From Verrucomicrobiota bacterium (GTDB lineage Bacteria > Verrucomicrobiota > Lentisphaeria > JABSQK01 > JAJFLO01), in NCBI GenBank assembly GCA_021772675.1, contig JAJFLO010000502.1, positions 1 through 60,231 on the forward strand: a DNA stretch of 60,231 nt, in the 5' to 3' direction. Made by a program: the position numbers and the translations under genes. Positions 37,605 to 47,044 of the stretch are shown here, piece by piece; the stretch's first letter is position 1; the number at the start of each line of letters is the position of its first letter. Under the pieces are notes generated by a model. It had not been told where the DNA came from and searched no databases. It worked only from the letters and a program-made list of their open reading frames with translations.

Positions 37605-37700
37605 TAATTCAACTTTTCTGTAACGTCCGATTATTCTTAAATACCTATTAGGAAACTGGTTTTATACTTATCGTCACGGATTCGGGTGAGTGATAAAATA

Positions 37701-37851
37701 AATTGTAACCGCTCACTGGGTTCAAAGTTCAAGGTTCAGGGGTTCAATGGTTGAAAACTAAGAACATAAAGCCATGTTGCATAGTTGTTTCTTGAAGGTT
37801 TTTTGGTATTTAGCCCCTGAACCTCTGAACCGTGAACGGTTACTATAAATT
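37701..37851. repeat. Palindromic element with GGTTCA repeats
   Basis: The left arm (37701-37746) contains TTCAAAGTTCAAGGTTCAGG. The right arm (37811-37851) is its approximate inverted copy (CCCCTGAACCTCTGAACCGT), each with internal short direct repeats of the GGTTCA type. No coding potential. It is one of three different palindromic elements packed between 37452 and 38194. Confidence 0.65.
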
Positions 37852-37978
37852 GATTTGTATTGATTCTTTACTTGTAATTATGAGAATTCTGATTAGATTA
37901 ACGTGCTGTTTTTAATGCACGATTTAGCACGGTTTTCTCACCACTTTGTAGCGAGAGGACTTAGATTGAGTCATTTGA

Positions 37979-38097
37979 GTATTTTGCCGCTGGATAGAGA
38001 ATGACATGTGTCTATACACACACCGCAATAGTCAACGTAAGATGCTGAAATGACGTGATATACGTTCTCATAGTAGATGCTTTGTGAGAAATGTGGG
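37979..38097. repeat. Family C dispersed repeat, copy 1
   Basis: In reverse complement, 38043-38097 matches 59677-59731 (shared core GCATCTACTATGAGAA, then GTATATCAC and TCATTTCAG). In addition, 37979-38008 matches 59770-59797, so the outer parts of the element are conserved while the centre has diverged. It lies about 100 bases upstream of the protease/beta-helix gene. Confidence 0.7.
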
Positions 38098-38194
38098 CTA
38101 GTGAAAGTAAGGAACAGCATTTAATAACGAAGCGGTACAGTAGGCAATATACCTCTATATTTATAAGCTAAGGCACGCAAATAAGGAATAGCAA

Positions 38195-41100
38195 ATGAGA
38201 AATTTCACCTTCCCTGTGAGCAAAACCAGGAATATTTTAATCCGCAACAATATTTTATCAGTATTCATTGCCACCCTCTCAGGAGTTTTTTTGAATTCCA
38301 ATGTATCAGGTGAATCAGTCGAAAACCCAGGATCATCTATTGTCGGCGGAACGAATGCTGACCCTAATGAATTCCCCTGGCAGGTATCGCTCCAAAATAT
38401 CTTTGATGGTACCCATGAATGTGCGGGCTCGTTGATTCATGAACGCTGGGTACTGACCGCAGCTCATTGTATGATTCGCGGGGGGCGTGTAATTCCCGCA
38501 AATAGTGGTGTGATTGTCCTCGGCGAGCATGATTTTGGCACAGAGAGCGGGAATGAACAAACCATTGGTGTCGACAAAATTTTTGTTCACCCGGATTATA
38601 ATCCGGCTACAAATGAAAACGACATTGCGTTACTCCTCCTGAATACACCAGCAACGATAAATTCTTTCGTGAGCACCATTGATACAGCAACATCTGCGAA
38701 CGTCGGCAGTGCTGCTGAACCAGGTGTGACAGCAACAATTACTGGTTGGGGAAATACCGCGCAGGATATCGATGCTGATCCTAATGACAACAGCTCGGTT
38801 GTCCCGGATATACTACAGAAGGCTCAAGCTACCATTTTATCAGAAGCGGCTGCAGATGCGGCCTATAGTGGCCGAAGGGACATAAAAGAAACAATGCTTG
38901 CAGCAGCGCGTTCAGGTATTGATACCTGCGACGGGGACAGTGGCGGTCCGTTAACTGTGGAAAACGGACCCAATACTTTATTGGCGGGAATTACCAGTTT
39001 TGGTTTTGGCTGTGCAGACCCTGCGTTCCCTGGAATTTACACCCGTGTTTCCAGTTTTGAAACGTGGATTAAAAACACTATGAATAGCGTATTAGTTGTG
39101 GGTACGGGTGGAGATTTTGCAACAATTCAATTGGCAGTGAATGCTGCGAATGCTGGCGATGTTATACAGATTCTACCGGGATCTTATATGGAACAGGTCA
39201 CCATCAATAAAGATTTAACGTTATTTGGGAGCGGCAGTTCAATGACAACGATCATATCACCAGCAAGCGGATTGGCTGCATTATCTGGAGCATCTATGAA
39301 TCGTAGTTATATTATCGGTGTTACCAATGGCGCTACTGTGACGATAGAGAGTATAACAGTTGATGGAGGCAGTACAGGCACAGATAATCTGGAGCTCGTT
39401 GGGATTGCCGGATTTGATAGTAATGTAAGTGTCAATGAATGTGTCATACAAAATGTTGATGGCGGCAGTGGCATTGGTATAGCTGAATTCGGATCGGGTT
39501 ATTTGTATGTTGATCGTGTAACAGTTAATACCTTTTATGAAGCCGGTATTTCCTATAAAGGTGATGGCACTAATTGGGCCGCTGTTGTTTTTAGTGCTGT
39601 TACTGGCAATCTAAGTGCTTCTATTCGGCAGTTTGGCATTCATTTGGAGGGCGCAACGAACGCGACTTTTGGAGGAAATACGGTCAATCAGATTTCGGGA
39701 GGTACACCTACAAATGTCTCGGTGGCAATCTCTTCAATCAATAATGATGATGTTTTGATTGATAAAAATACGATTACCGGGACAGATAGTCTCGATGGGT
39801 ATGGAATCTATGTTAATGGTAATCGGAATAGCCTCAATGTCACTGGAAACTCAATTACAGATATCGGATTTGGTGTTGTATTTGATGGTTTACCAGCGGG
39901 GACATTTTCGGGTACGATTGGGGGTAATGATATTACTGATGGACCTGTTGATGGCGCAGCAATTTTTATTGATACTGTGACCGCGACCATTACTAATAAT
40001 TCACTTAGAGACAATGACACAGGCATCTATTTACTGGATGATTCGAATGTAATTGGAAATAGTATTATCAGCAATAACGAAATCTCAGGTGTCGGAGCTG
40101 CTGGCAGTGATGCATTTTTTATTGTCAGTGAAACAACCAATGCGGCATTGGATGATGGGTCTGCTCCTAATGTTGATAATGGTGTCACATTTTTTGGATC
40201 TACCCAAACTGTCAATGCGGCGAACAACTGGTTTGGAAATACGGTCGCAGCGGATATTAATGCTCAAATTCGCGGAGATGTAACCGTAAGTCCGTTTCTA
40301 TTGTCTGGTGATGTAGATAATAACAATGTCGGTTTTCTCCCGCCGGTTGTCGACAATGAAGCGCCATTTGTCAACGCAATCATTTCGTCCACACCGAATG
40401 GAACCTATGCAGATGGTGATGATATAAATATTACCGTTAGATTTTCGGAGATAGTATTCCTGAATGAAGGAACTTTAGACGTAATGCTTAGTACAGGAGT
40501 GACATTAAATATGTCAGCAGTTATTGGAGATTCTGTTTTCGGTACTTATAATGTCGGTCCGACTGAAAGCGATTCAGATCTGGATGTAACCAACGTCAGT
40601 CTGAGTGGCGGGACGCTGCAGGATAGTGGAAATAATGACGCGATTTTAACATTGCCGATGGACAGGAATCTTGCTGATATAAAAGAATTGGTAATCGACA
40701 ATACTCCTATTGTTGCCGTACCGAACAGGATCGGCTATCAGGGGCATGTCCAGGTTAATGGTAAAAATTTTAATGGCGACGGCCTATTTAAATTCATGCT
40801 CTTTGCTGATCCGAATCTTAGCAGTAGCGTACTCTGGACTAACGATGACTCTTCATCAGATATCGGCACGCCACCCACAAATGCTGTTGACATTAGTGTT
40901 GTTAATGGTTTGTATTCTGTGAATTTAGGTGATGAGAATATCATGAATATGACCCCGATTACACCGGATGTTTTTCATTCACCCAATGCGTATTTGCAAG
41001 TATGGTTTAATGACAATGACTCAAATGGTGTTAATCAGTTTCAACTCCTTTCTCCAGATCAGACACTGAATACCTCGGCGTATGCTTTCATTGCCGCGGA

Positions 41101-41716
41101 GGTTGCCCCCGGCAGTATTGCCAATGAAAGTCTAGAATCAGGATCATTTGCAAACATAACCGGTGTTGGTGAACTGGATCATGTCACTGTGACTGGAAGT
41201 TCGTATCTAGCTGCTTTAACGGGTCGTGTTGGCATTGGTATTGATAATCCAAGCGAGAAACTCAGTGTTGATGGCAAAATAGAATCCACCAATGGCGGAT
41301 TTAAGTTTCCAGATGGATCTGAATTACATTCTGCAGCGAATGTATCTGCAATTGTACCGGTTGGCTCAGGATCAGATATAATTGCCAGCGGATTGATTTC
41401 GTATTTTGCAGCGAATGGGTCAGATATTGAATCGATAGAAAACTATGTCCAGTTTCCATTGCCACGAGATGGAATGGTAAGGTCGTTTACCATCAAGATT
41501 ACATCAAATTCATTAGATGGTCATGCAACGTTAACGTTAAGAATAAATGGAGCTGATACAGGAATTTGGATCACTGTTCCTGCTGGTGCAACAGGTGTAT
41601 ATAGCAATGGTAATACAGCAGAAGCGATGGCAGGTGATCTGTTTTCGATTGAAGTTGATACAACGGCTGCAGGAAGTGGTGAATTGCAGTATGTCTCGGG
41701 AAGTTTTGAATACTGA
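38195..41716 (+). CDS. Secreted trypsin-like serine protease fused to beta-helix and fibre-like domains
   Basis: A 1,173-residue protein starting behind AAGGAA with a long signal region (about 1-40). A complete S1 peptidase domain starts at IVGG (49-52). The triad is H91 (TAAHC), D143 (NDIALL) and S249 (GDSGG), and D243, six residues before the Ser, predicts cleavage after Arg/Lys. It is followed by a right-handed beta-helix (about 300-700, starting GTGGDFATIQLAVNAA), an Ig-like segment (about 725-835), and a region resembling fibre proteins with GRVGIGIDNPSEKLSVDGKI, like the stem before S74-type domains. The C-terminal ~110 residues form a compact beta domain. The residue before IVGG is Ser, so activation is not by trypsin-like self-cleavage. 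It has no PEP-CTERM or dockerin tail. It may process surface proteins of this locus; that is inference. Confidence 0.88.
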   Translation: MRNFTFPVSKTRNILIRNNILSVFIATLSGVFLNSNVSGESVENPGSSIVGGTNADPNEFPWQVSLQNIFDGTHECAGSLIHERWVLTAAHCMIRGGRVIPANSGVIVLGEHDFGTESGNEQTIGVDKIFVHPDYNPATNENDIALLLLNTPATINSFVSTIDTATSANVGSAAEPGVTATITGWGNTAQDIDADPNDNSSVVPDILQKAQATILSEAAADAAYSGRRDIKETMLAAARSGIDTCDGDSGGPLTVENGPNTLLAGITSFGFGCADPAFPGIYTRVSSFETWIKNTMNSVLVVGTGGDFATIQLAVNAANAGDVIQILPGSYMEQVTINKDLTLFGSGSSMTTIISPASGLAALSGASMNRSYIIGVTNGATVTIESITVDGGSTGTDNLELVGIAGFDSNVSVNECVIQNVDGGSGIGIAEFGSGYLYVDRVTVNTFYEAGISYKGDGTNWAAVVFSAVTGNLSASIRQFGIHLEGATNATFGGNTVNQISGGTPTNVSVAISSINNDDVLIDKNTITGTDSLDGYGIYVNGNRNSLNVTGNSITDIGFGVVFDGLPAGTFSGTIGGNDITDGPVDGAAIFIDTVTATITNNSLRDNDTGIYLLDDSNVIGNSIISNNEISGVGAAGSDAFFIVSETTNAALDDGSAPNVDNGVTFFGSTQTVNAANNWFGNTVAADINAQIRGDVTVSPFLLSGDVDNNNVGFLPPVVDNEAPFVNAIISSTPNGTYADGDDINITVRFSEIVFLNEGTLDVMLSTGVTLNMSAVIGDSVFGTYNVGPTESDSDLDVTNVSLSGGTLQDSGNNDAILTLPMDRNLADIKELVIDNTPIVAVPNRIGYQGHVQVNGKNFNGDGLFKFMLFADPNLSSSVLWTNDDSSSDIGTPPTNAVDISVVNGLYSVNLGDENIMNMTPITPDVFHSPNAYLQVWFNDNDSNGVNQFQLLSPDQTLNTSAYAFIAAEVAPGSIANESLESGSFANITGVGELDHVTVTGSSYLAALTGRVGIGIDNPSEKLSVDGKIESTNGGFKFPDGSELHSAANVSAIVPVGSGSDIIASGLISYFAANGSDIESIENYVQFPLPRDGMVRSFTIKITSNSLDGHATLTLRINGADTGIWITVPAGATGVYSNGNTAEAMAGDLFSIEVDTTAAGSGELQYVSGSFEY

Positions 41717-41785
41717 GTCGATTTATTATTTCTTGAAATTATAATTTTGGATATTGTATAGACCACACTAAACCTTGGAAAAACT

Positions 41786-43852
41786 ATGATAAAAAAAATA
41801 TTGCAGTTTACAACCTTTGTAGCCGTATTGTGTATTATGATACCCTCTGCGATGCCGCAGCGCGAAAGTACAAGTTATAAAGTTATCCGTGATACAGTCG
41901 GCACCGGGGGCGGGAATGCTGTAAGTACAAATTATACCCATCAGACTAATGTCGGCAGCATTGCGGGTACTGGAACATCAACTAACTATTCAAATGTATC
42001 CGGCGCTGTTATTCAAATCAACAGCATTTCCGGTATCGTTTATGATTTTGACGGTATAACACCTTTAACGTCATCGTCACAAGTGATGGTACTCGTATTT
42101 CGCGGAGATCCCTGCGGGAGTCATGATTTCGTCACGGAATCAATGTTAGATGGATCGGGTAATTATTTATTACCAAGATTGGTTTCGGGAGATTATTTTC
42201 TTAGGCTGGATACAATGGGAACAAATTATATTGCTGAATGGTATGATGGTATGGATGGCGCCTTCAGATGCGAGGATGCGCTAATCATTAAAATTAATGT
42301 TTCAGGTACATTTATTAATCATGATTTTGTTGTGGATCAGGGAAGTCGGATTGCGGGATCCATTCAGGACGACAGTCCGACTCCTTTGGAGAATGTTCAG
42401 GTTAACGTGTTTAATACGAATGGCAGTTTCATTACTCAGGGTGTTACTGATTCCACAGGTAATTATATTACGGATTCAGGGCTTGCGCCGGGAATTTACC
42501 TGGCCAATACTGTAAACGGTCTGGGATATATTGATCAGGCGTTTACAGATATGATTATTGTACCCAATGTTGTCATTACCGTTGATAATATTGATGTTGA
42601 TCTGGTCTTAGGCGGGACCATCTCCGGTACCGTTGTTGATATGGCAACAACAAATCCATTACGAAATATAGATATCGCTGTATTTAATTCATCCGGTACA
42701 GAGGTAAGTCGCACAACAACGGATAATTCCGGATTTTATCTGACATCAGGGTTAGCAGCTGGCAATTATTATGCCCGTACGTTCAACAGCCAGCAGTATC
42801 TGGAAAAGTTATATAATAGTCCCAATCCAACTGGGTGCAGCGGTAATTGTAATGTTCTGGACGGAGCTGAAATTTCAGTAACGGTTGGATCTGATCAAGC
42901 AGATATAAATTTCGCACTGGATCCCGGAGGCAGCATTTCAGGAAGGGTAACGAATGTTGACATTACCGATTTGCCAATCAGGAATATTACGGTGGATATC
43001 ATTGACTTGTCCGGTGCCACCTTTACCACAGGAACAACGGATTTTAACGGAGATTATAGGTCTAGTTCTGGTTTGCCGGCAGGAACTTACTTTGCATTAG
43101 TTCCCGCTACCTCAAATTATCATGCAGGCTTGTATAATAATTTTGACTGTAGCACATCGTGTGATCCAGTAAATGACGGAACTGAAATTTCGGTAACGGC
43201 CGGCGAAGAAGCAACTGGAATTGATCTGAAACTTGCGCCCGTATTTCAAATTGTGGAAATATCGGTTTGCACTGATCATGGCGGGACCGAAATATGTCTT
43301 CCTGTCACGGAAGGAAATTTTCTGTCTCGGTTGTGCGGTTTTTGTGATTTTAAAATTACGTTTAACAGAGATGTCAAAGCTGATTCGATTAATAGTATTA
43401 GCGCGTTTTCCGAAATTTTGGATTTACAGGGGTTGGCAGATTTTGATGTTAACAAATTAATTGATAACATCACATTAACTGGAAATAATGAGTTAAGAAT
43501 TGATTTTGCAAATATTCCTTCTGAGACGGTTGTTAATGATAGTCCAGTGGTAAAAGCAAATATTGACATATTGGATTTAACACCGAATTCCTATCAGCTA
43601 TCGTTTACAACAAATATACAAGATATTTCAAACACTCCACTTGGTGGTGATAGGGATTTGAATTTTGACTTAATTGTCGGTGAAGTTAATGATGTTTCAC
43701 CAGTTGATATTGGCGATATGATTGCCGTAAGGGCTCATGCTGGCCAGCCTCTTAACGAAGAAACGGCAAGATATGATATCAATTATGATGGAGATATAAA
43801 CGGGGGAGATATCGGGGCAGTCCGAAAAAAATTAGGCGACACAGTCGATTAG
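41786..43852 (+). CDS. Secreted protein with carboxypeptidase-regulatory-like repeats and dockerin-like C-terminus
   Basis: A 688-residue protein with a signal peptide (about 1-25) and an N-terminal SYKVIRDTVGTGGG segment like those opening many secreted PVC/FCB-type proteins. Four ~100-residue beta-sandwich repeats (about 80-485) each start like GGTISGTVVD and contain TTDxxGxY...GLAAGxYYA. A domain with four cysteines follows (C495, C504, C517, C520), and finally a duplicated dockerin-like motif (632-688). The second half, DINYDGDINGGDIGAVRKKLG, has calcium-loop residues; the first half (VNDVSPVDIGDMIAVRAHAG) lacks most of them. Its C-terminal 200 residues are paralogous to the giant's end. 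Its stop codon overlaps that of the convergent kinase gene by 3 bases. Confidence 0.85.
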   Translation: MIKKILQFTTFVAVLCIMIPSAMPQRESTSYKVIRDTVGTGGGNAVSTNYTHQTNVGSIAGTGTSTNYSNVSGAVIQINSISGIVYDFDGITPLTSSSQVMVLVFRGDPCGSHDFVTESMLDGSGNYLLPRLVSGDYFLRLDTMGTNYIAEWYDGMDGAFRCEDALIIKINVSGTFINHDFVVDQGSRIAGSIQDDSPTPLENVQVNVFNTNGSFITQGVTDSTGNYITDSGLAPGIYLANTVNGLGYIDQAFTDMIIVPNVVITVDNIDVDLVLGGTISGTVVDMATTNPLRNIDIAVFNSSGTEVSRTTTDNSGFYLTSGLAAGNYYARTFNSQQYLEKLYNSPNPTGCSGNCNVLDGAEISVTVGSDQADINFALDPGGSISGRVTNVDITDLPIRNITVDIIDLSGATFTTGTTDFNGDYRSSSGLPAGTYFALVPATSNYHAGLYNNFDCSTSCDPVNDGTEISVTAGEEATGIDLKLAPVFQIVEISVCTDHGGTEICLPVTEGNFLSRLCGFCDFKITFNRDVKADSINSISAFSEILDLQGLADFDVNKLIDNITLTGNNELRIDFANIPSETVVNDSPVVKANIDILDLTPNSYQLSFTTNIQDISNTPLGGDRDLNFDLIVGEVNDVSPVDIGDMIAVRAHAGQPLNEETARYDINYDGDINGGDIGAVRKKLGDTVD

Positions 43853-46005
43853 TGATCTAGGTTACTGTAGTCGTCTTCACATAATGACGGAGAAAATGAT
43901 CGCCACCATTTCTTCGCCCGATCTTGATTCCACGCCTCTTTGAACCGAATCTCATGTAAATTTTCCCATAAAATATCAGCTGATTCCGGGCGGTTCTCCG
44001 GATTTTTCTCAAGACACGCCATCACGGTTTTATCGAGTCCTTTAGGAATTCTTAATGAGTTCATTGCAGATGGTGGCTTAGGAATGACAGAAACATGATT
44101 AAGTAACATCTGAGTTACACTGGTGGTTTGAAAGACAGCCTTACCGGTGAGCATTCTATAAGCTACACAGCCCAATGAATAAATATCGGCGCGATTATCA
44201 CTTCCCTCTTGATTAAGCAATTCGGGTGCAACAGTAGTAGCGGTTCCTGGAATTTCATTGGGATTGGTTAATTCCAGGTCATCTTCAGACGGGTCAAGAT
44301 TTTTAACCATACCAAAATCAAGCACTTTTAATACATCATACTCGGCACCAAGTCTACATATAAAAAGATTCTGTGATTTGATATCACGGTGTAATAATCC
44401 CAAGGAATGCGCCTCCATTAAAGAACGACATGCCTGTAACAGAAAATAAACGACGCGTTCAGCTTTCATTGCTCCGAATTTCCGGATCATCGTATTAATA
44501 TCCATACCATTCAGTTGCTCCATGACAATATAGAATGCCCCCTCGTCAGATACTCCGTAGTCGTACAAACGGACCGTGTTCGGCGATTGGAGATTTGCCG
44601 TCGCTTTTGCTTCCCGCTCAAATCTCTGTAGTGCCACCTTACTTTTCTTATCTTCAGGATTAGTTCCGATCCGAATCAATTTAATGGCTGCAGGACGGGT
44701 CAATAATTGGTGTTTTGCACCCCATACTTCGCCCATTCCTCCCTCTCCTATTTTTCGAAGTAGTCGATATTTTCCCACACGGGCACCTTCTATTAGGAGT
44801 TCGTCACTTATTTCTAGAGTTGGGGATGTCGATGCCGAAATAGATCTCTCAATAACGCTCTCTAATTCCCGGATATTACCTGGCCAAGAATATGCTTTCA
44901 TGTGGGTCATCGAATCATCAGAAACTCCTTCGATGTTCTTCCCCAGTCGTTTTGCATGCTTTTTTATGAAAAAGTTAACCAAGTTCGGGATATCCCCACG
45001 ACGTTCTAATAATGAAGGAATAGGCAGAATGTGTTGACCTAATTGATTGGTAAGTTCAGGATGCACCAAACCTTCGTTGATTGCACGAGACAAGTCGCAA
45101 TTCATATAAACGATAAATCGGGGGCTGTGCGTCAGCTCTCCTCGGGATGGTTTAGAATTACAAATTTCTTTAAGTTGATTTGCCAATTGAAGCTGCATTG
45201 TCGCTGGAATATAATTTATTCCCTCCAAATAAATCGTCCCATCATCCGCGAGATCGATCAGACTGGATTTAATTTCCGAGTGTTTCTCAGTACTCTCATT
45301 AGGGATTACAAATAAATCAGAGTGTTGTTGTTGCTGAATCTGAAGACAATTTACGTGAATAAAGATATTGTCCTTACGTGGTGAAGATGCGTGAATCGCA
45401 CGGGCGACAGCTTCGTCGCCCGCTCCGGACGGGCCAACCAGCAACAGTGGTGTTGTGGCTGTAGAGTATGTGGAAATTGCTTCTTTCAATTGACATACAC
45501 GATCACTGTTACCTAATAACGCGACGTTTATTCGGTCATATGCTTCTCTAAAAAGCACTTGATTTTTCTGTAATTCTAGTGTTAGCTCCCTATTGTGGTT
45601 TTGAAGTTTTTTCTGCAAATGATGGATTGTCAAATGTGTGGTGATTCTGGCCAAGAGTTCAGTCGAATTAAATGGCTTCGTAACGTAGTCAATCCCGCCG
45701 ACTTCGAACCCTCTAATAATATCATCAGTTTCTGTTTTTGCGGTTAAAAAGATAATCGGTATGTCTTGTAACCGTTCCGATGCCTTCATCCGTTTACACG
45801 TCTCATAACCATCAAGCTCAGGCATCATCACATCAAGAAGAATCAGATCCGGGAGAACAGTTTCGGTCGCTTTGAGAGCCTGTAATCCATCACGAGCTAC
45901 ATTTAGTTTATATCCTTCACGCTTTAGAATTGCACCCAAAACCTGAATGTTTTTAAGCGTGTCATCAACAATTAGTATTCGTGAATTTGTAACGTTTAAA
46001 CTCAT
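43849..46005 (-). CDS. Receiver - degenerate AAA+ - Ser/Thr protein kinase fusion
   Basis: A 718-residue cytoplasmic regulator. It has a receiver domain (8-128) with phospho-Asp D58 in LILLDVMM and K110. An NtrC-like AAA+ region follows (about 162-405) and keeps the overall layout, including WPGNIRELESVIERSIS. However, its Walker A is GPSGAGDE (Asp where Lys is needed), the GAFTGA loop is absent and Walker B reads TIYLEGI, so it should not hydrolyse ATP or remodel sigma-54 polymerase. The Ser/Thr kinase domain (about 410-700) looks intact: GEGGMGEV, K442, HRDIKSQN (D541), DFG (D563) and APE. It is last in a three-gene operon, overlapping the cyclase gene by ATGA, behind AGGGGA. Confidence 0.93.
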   Translation of the reverse strand: MSLNVTNSRILIVDDTLKNIQVLGAILKREGYKLNVARDGLQALKATETVLPDLILLDVMMPELDGYETCKRMKASERLQDIPIIFLTAKTETDDIIRGFEVGGIDYVTKPFNSTELLARITTHLTIHHLQKKLQNHNRELTLELQKNQVLFREAYDRINVALLGNSDRVCQLKEAISTYSTATTPLLLVGPSGAGDEAVARAIHASSPRKDNIFIHVNCLQIQQQQHSDLFVIPNESTEKHSEIKSSLIDLADDGTIYLEGINYIPATMQLQLANQLKEICNSKPSRGELTHSPRFIVYMNCDLSRAINEGLVHPELTNQLGQHILPIPSLLERRGDIPNLVNFFIKKHAKRLGKNIEGVSDDSMTHMKAYSWPGNIRELESVIERSISASTSPTLEISDELLIEGARVGKYRLLRKIGEGGMGEVWGAKHQLLTRPAAIKLIRIGTNPEDKKSKVALQRFEREAKATANLQSPNTVRLYDYGVSDEGAFYIVMEQLNGMDINTMIRKFGAMKAERVVYFLLQACRSLMEAHSLGLLHRDIKSQNLFICRLGAEYDVLKVLDFGMVKNLDPSEDDLELTNPNEIPGTATTVAPELLNQEGSDNRADIYSLGCVAYRMLTGKAVFQTTSVTQMLLNHVSVIPKPPSAMNSLRIPKGLDKTVMACLEKNPENRPESADILWENLHEIRFKEAWNQDRAKKWWRSFSPSLCEDDYSNLDH

Positions 46006-47036
46006 TTGGATTCATCCCCTTTTACCCAATAAGTCATGATATCGCGATCTATTCCTTTCACTCTGATCGTCCCCCGTTTTTCGCAAGCGATTTCATCCTT
46101 GATTAATGCGTAAGTAGAATCCGAGATAAGTATATTCCCGACACTCGAATTCGATTCGAGACGCGCGGCTAAATTGACTTCCTTGCCGATAATTGTATAC
46201 TCCATGCGATCGACACTGCCGAAGTTGCCAACCGTACATTCACCGCTATTTATGCCAATCCGAATATCGATATTCAGCATCTTTGTTTTTGCTTGCATTG
46301 CCAGCGCCATTCTAACACACGTGATTGCATCTGCCTGCTCACCTGAAGATAACGGATCTCCAAAAAATACCATTATAGCGTCCCCGATATACTTATCTAA
46401 TGTTCCACTATACTGCATTACAATAGAAGTCATTTCGTTCAGATAATCATTTAGCCAGTTCGTCAGGGATAAATGATCCATCGTTTCAGCAATCGGTGTA
46501 AAACTAACGATATCGGAAAAAAAAACCGTTAAATTCCGTCGATATGACTCAATTTTAACGTCCTTTTTTCCTGTAAATATCGACTCATAGACCTGCGGTG
46601 AAAGATATTTTGACAACTTCTTGGATAACGTCGCCAACCGTTCCCGGGCAAATTTTAGTTGCAGGTGAGAATTGACCCGTGCGAGCAACTCTGCTGTATT
46701 GAATGGTTTTAATACATAATCCACAGCACCAGCCTCAAACCCTTTTAAAATATCTTCAGATTCGACTCTGGCGGTCAAAAAAAGAATAGGAGTATCCCGC
46801 TGGCTTTCGTCTGCCATTATTCGTTTGCACGTTTCGAATCCATCCAGATTTGGCATCATCACATCCAGAAGAATAAGATCTGGTTTTACCCGTTTGATGG
46901 TCTCCATGGCCTGCAATCCGTCACGTGCAACGTATATCTTGTAGCCTTTCTGCTTTAGAAGAGTACCCAATACTTGAATATTTTTCTGGGTGTCGTCGAC
47001 AATCAATATTTGCGCGTTATCAGTATTGTATTCCAT
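46002..47036 (-). CDS. Response regulator with class III adenylate cyclase output
   Basis: A 344-residue protein. The receiver domain (9-127, phospho-Asp D58, K110) is joined by a short linker to a class III nucleotide cyclase (about 165-340). The cyclase has both metal-binding aspartates (D175 in FFSDIVSFT, D219 in GDAIMVFFGD), the purine-selecting pair K215/T281 typical of adenylate cyclases, and transition-state N288 and R292 (VNLAARLE). It should therefore make cAMP when the receiver is phosphorylated. It is the middle gene of the operon: 8 bases after the histidine kinase and overlapping the kinase-fusion gene. Its receiver closely resembles that of the downstream protein (both ILIVDDTxKNIQVLG...), so both probably take phosphate from the same kinase. 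Confidence 0.95.
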   Translation of the reverse strand: MEYNTDNAQILIVDDTQKNIQVLGTLLKQKGYKIYVARDGLQAMETIKRVKPDLILLDVMMPNLDGFETCKRIMADESQRDTPILFLTARVESEDILKGFEAGAVDYVLKPFNTAELLARVNSHLQLKFARERLATLSKKLSKYLSPQVYESIFTGKKDVKIESYRRNLTVFFSDIVSFTPIAETMDHLSLTNWLNDYLNEMTSIVMQYSGTLDKYIGDAIMVFFGDPLSSGEQADAITCVRMALAMQAKTKMLNIDIRIGINSGECTVGNFGSVDRMEYTIIGKEVNLAARLESNSSVGNILISDSTYALIKDEIACEKRGTIRVKGIDRDIMTYWVKGDESK

Positions 47037-47044
47037 ATCTGTTT

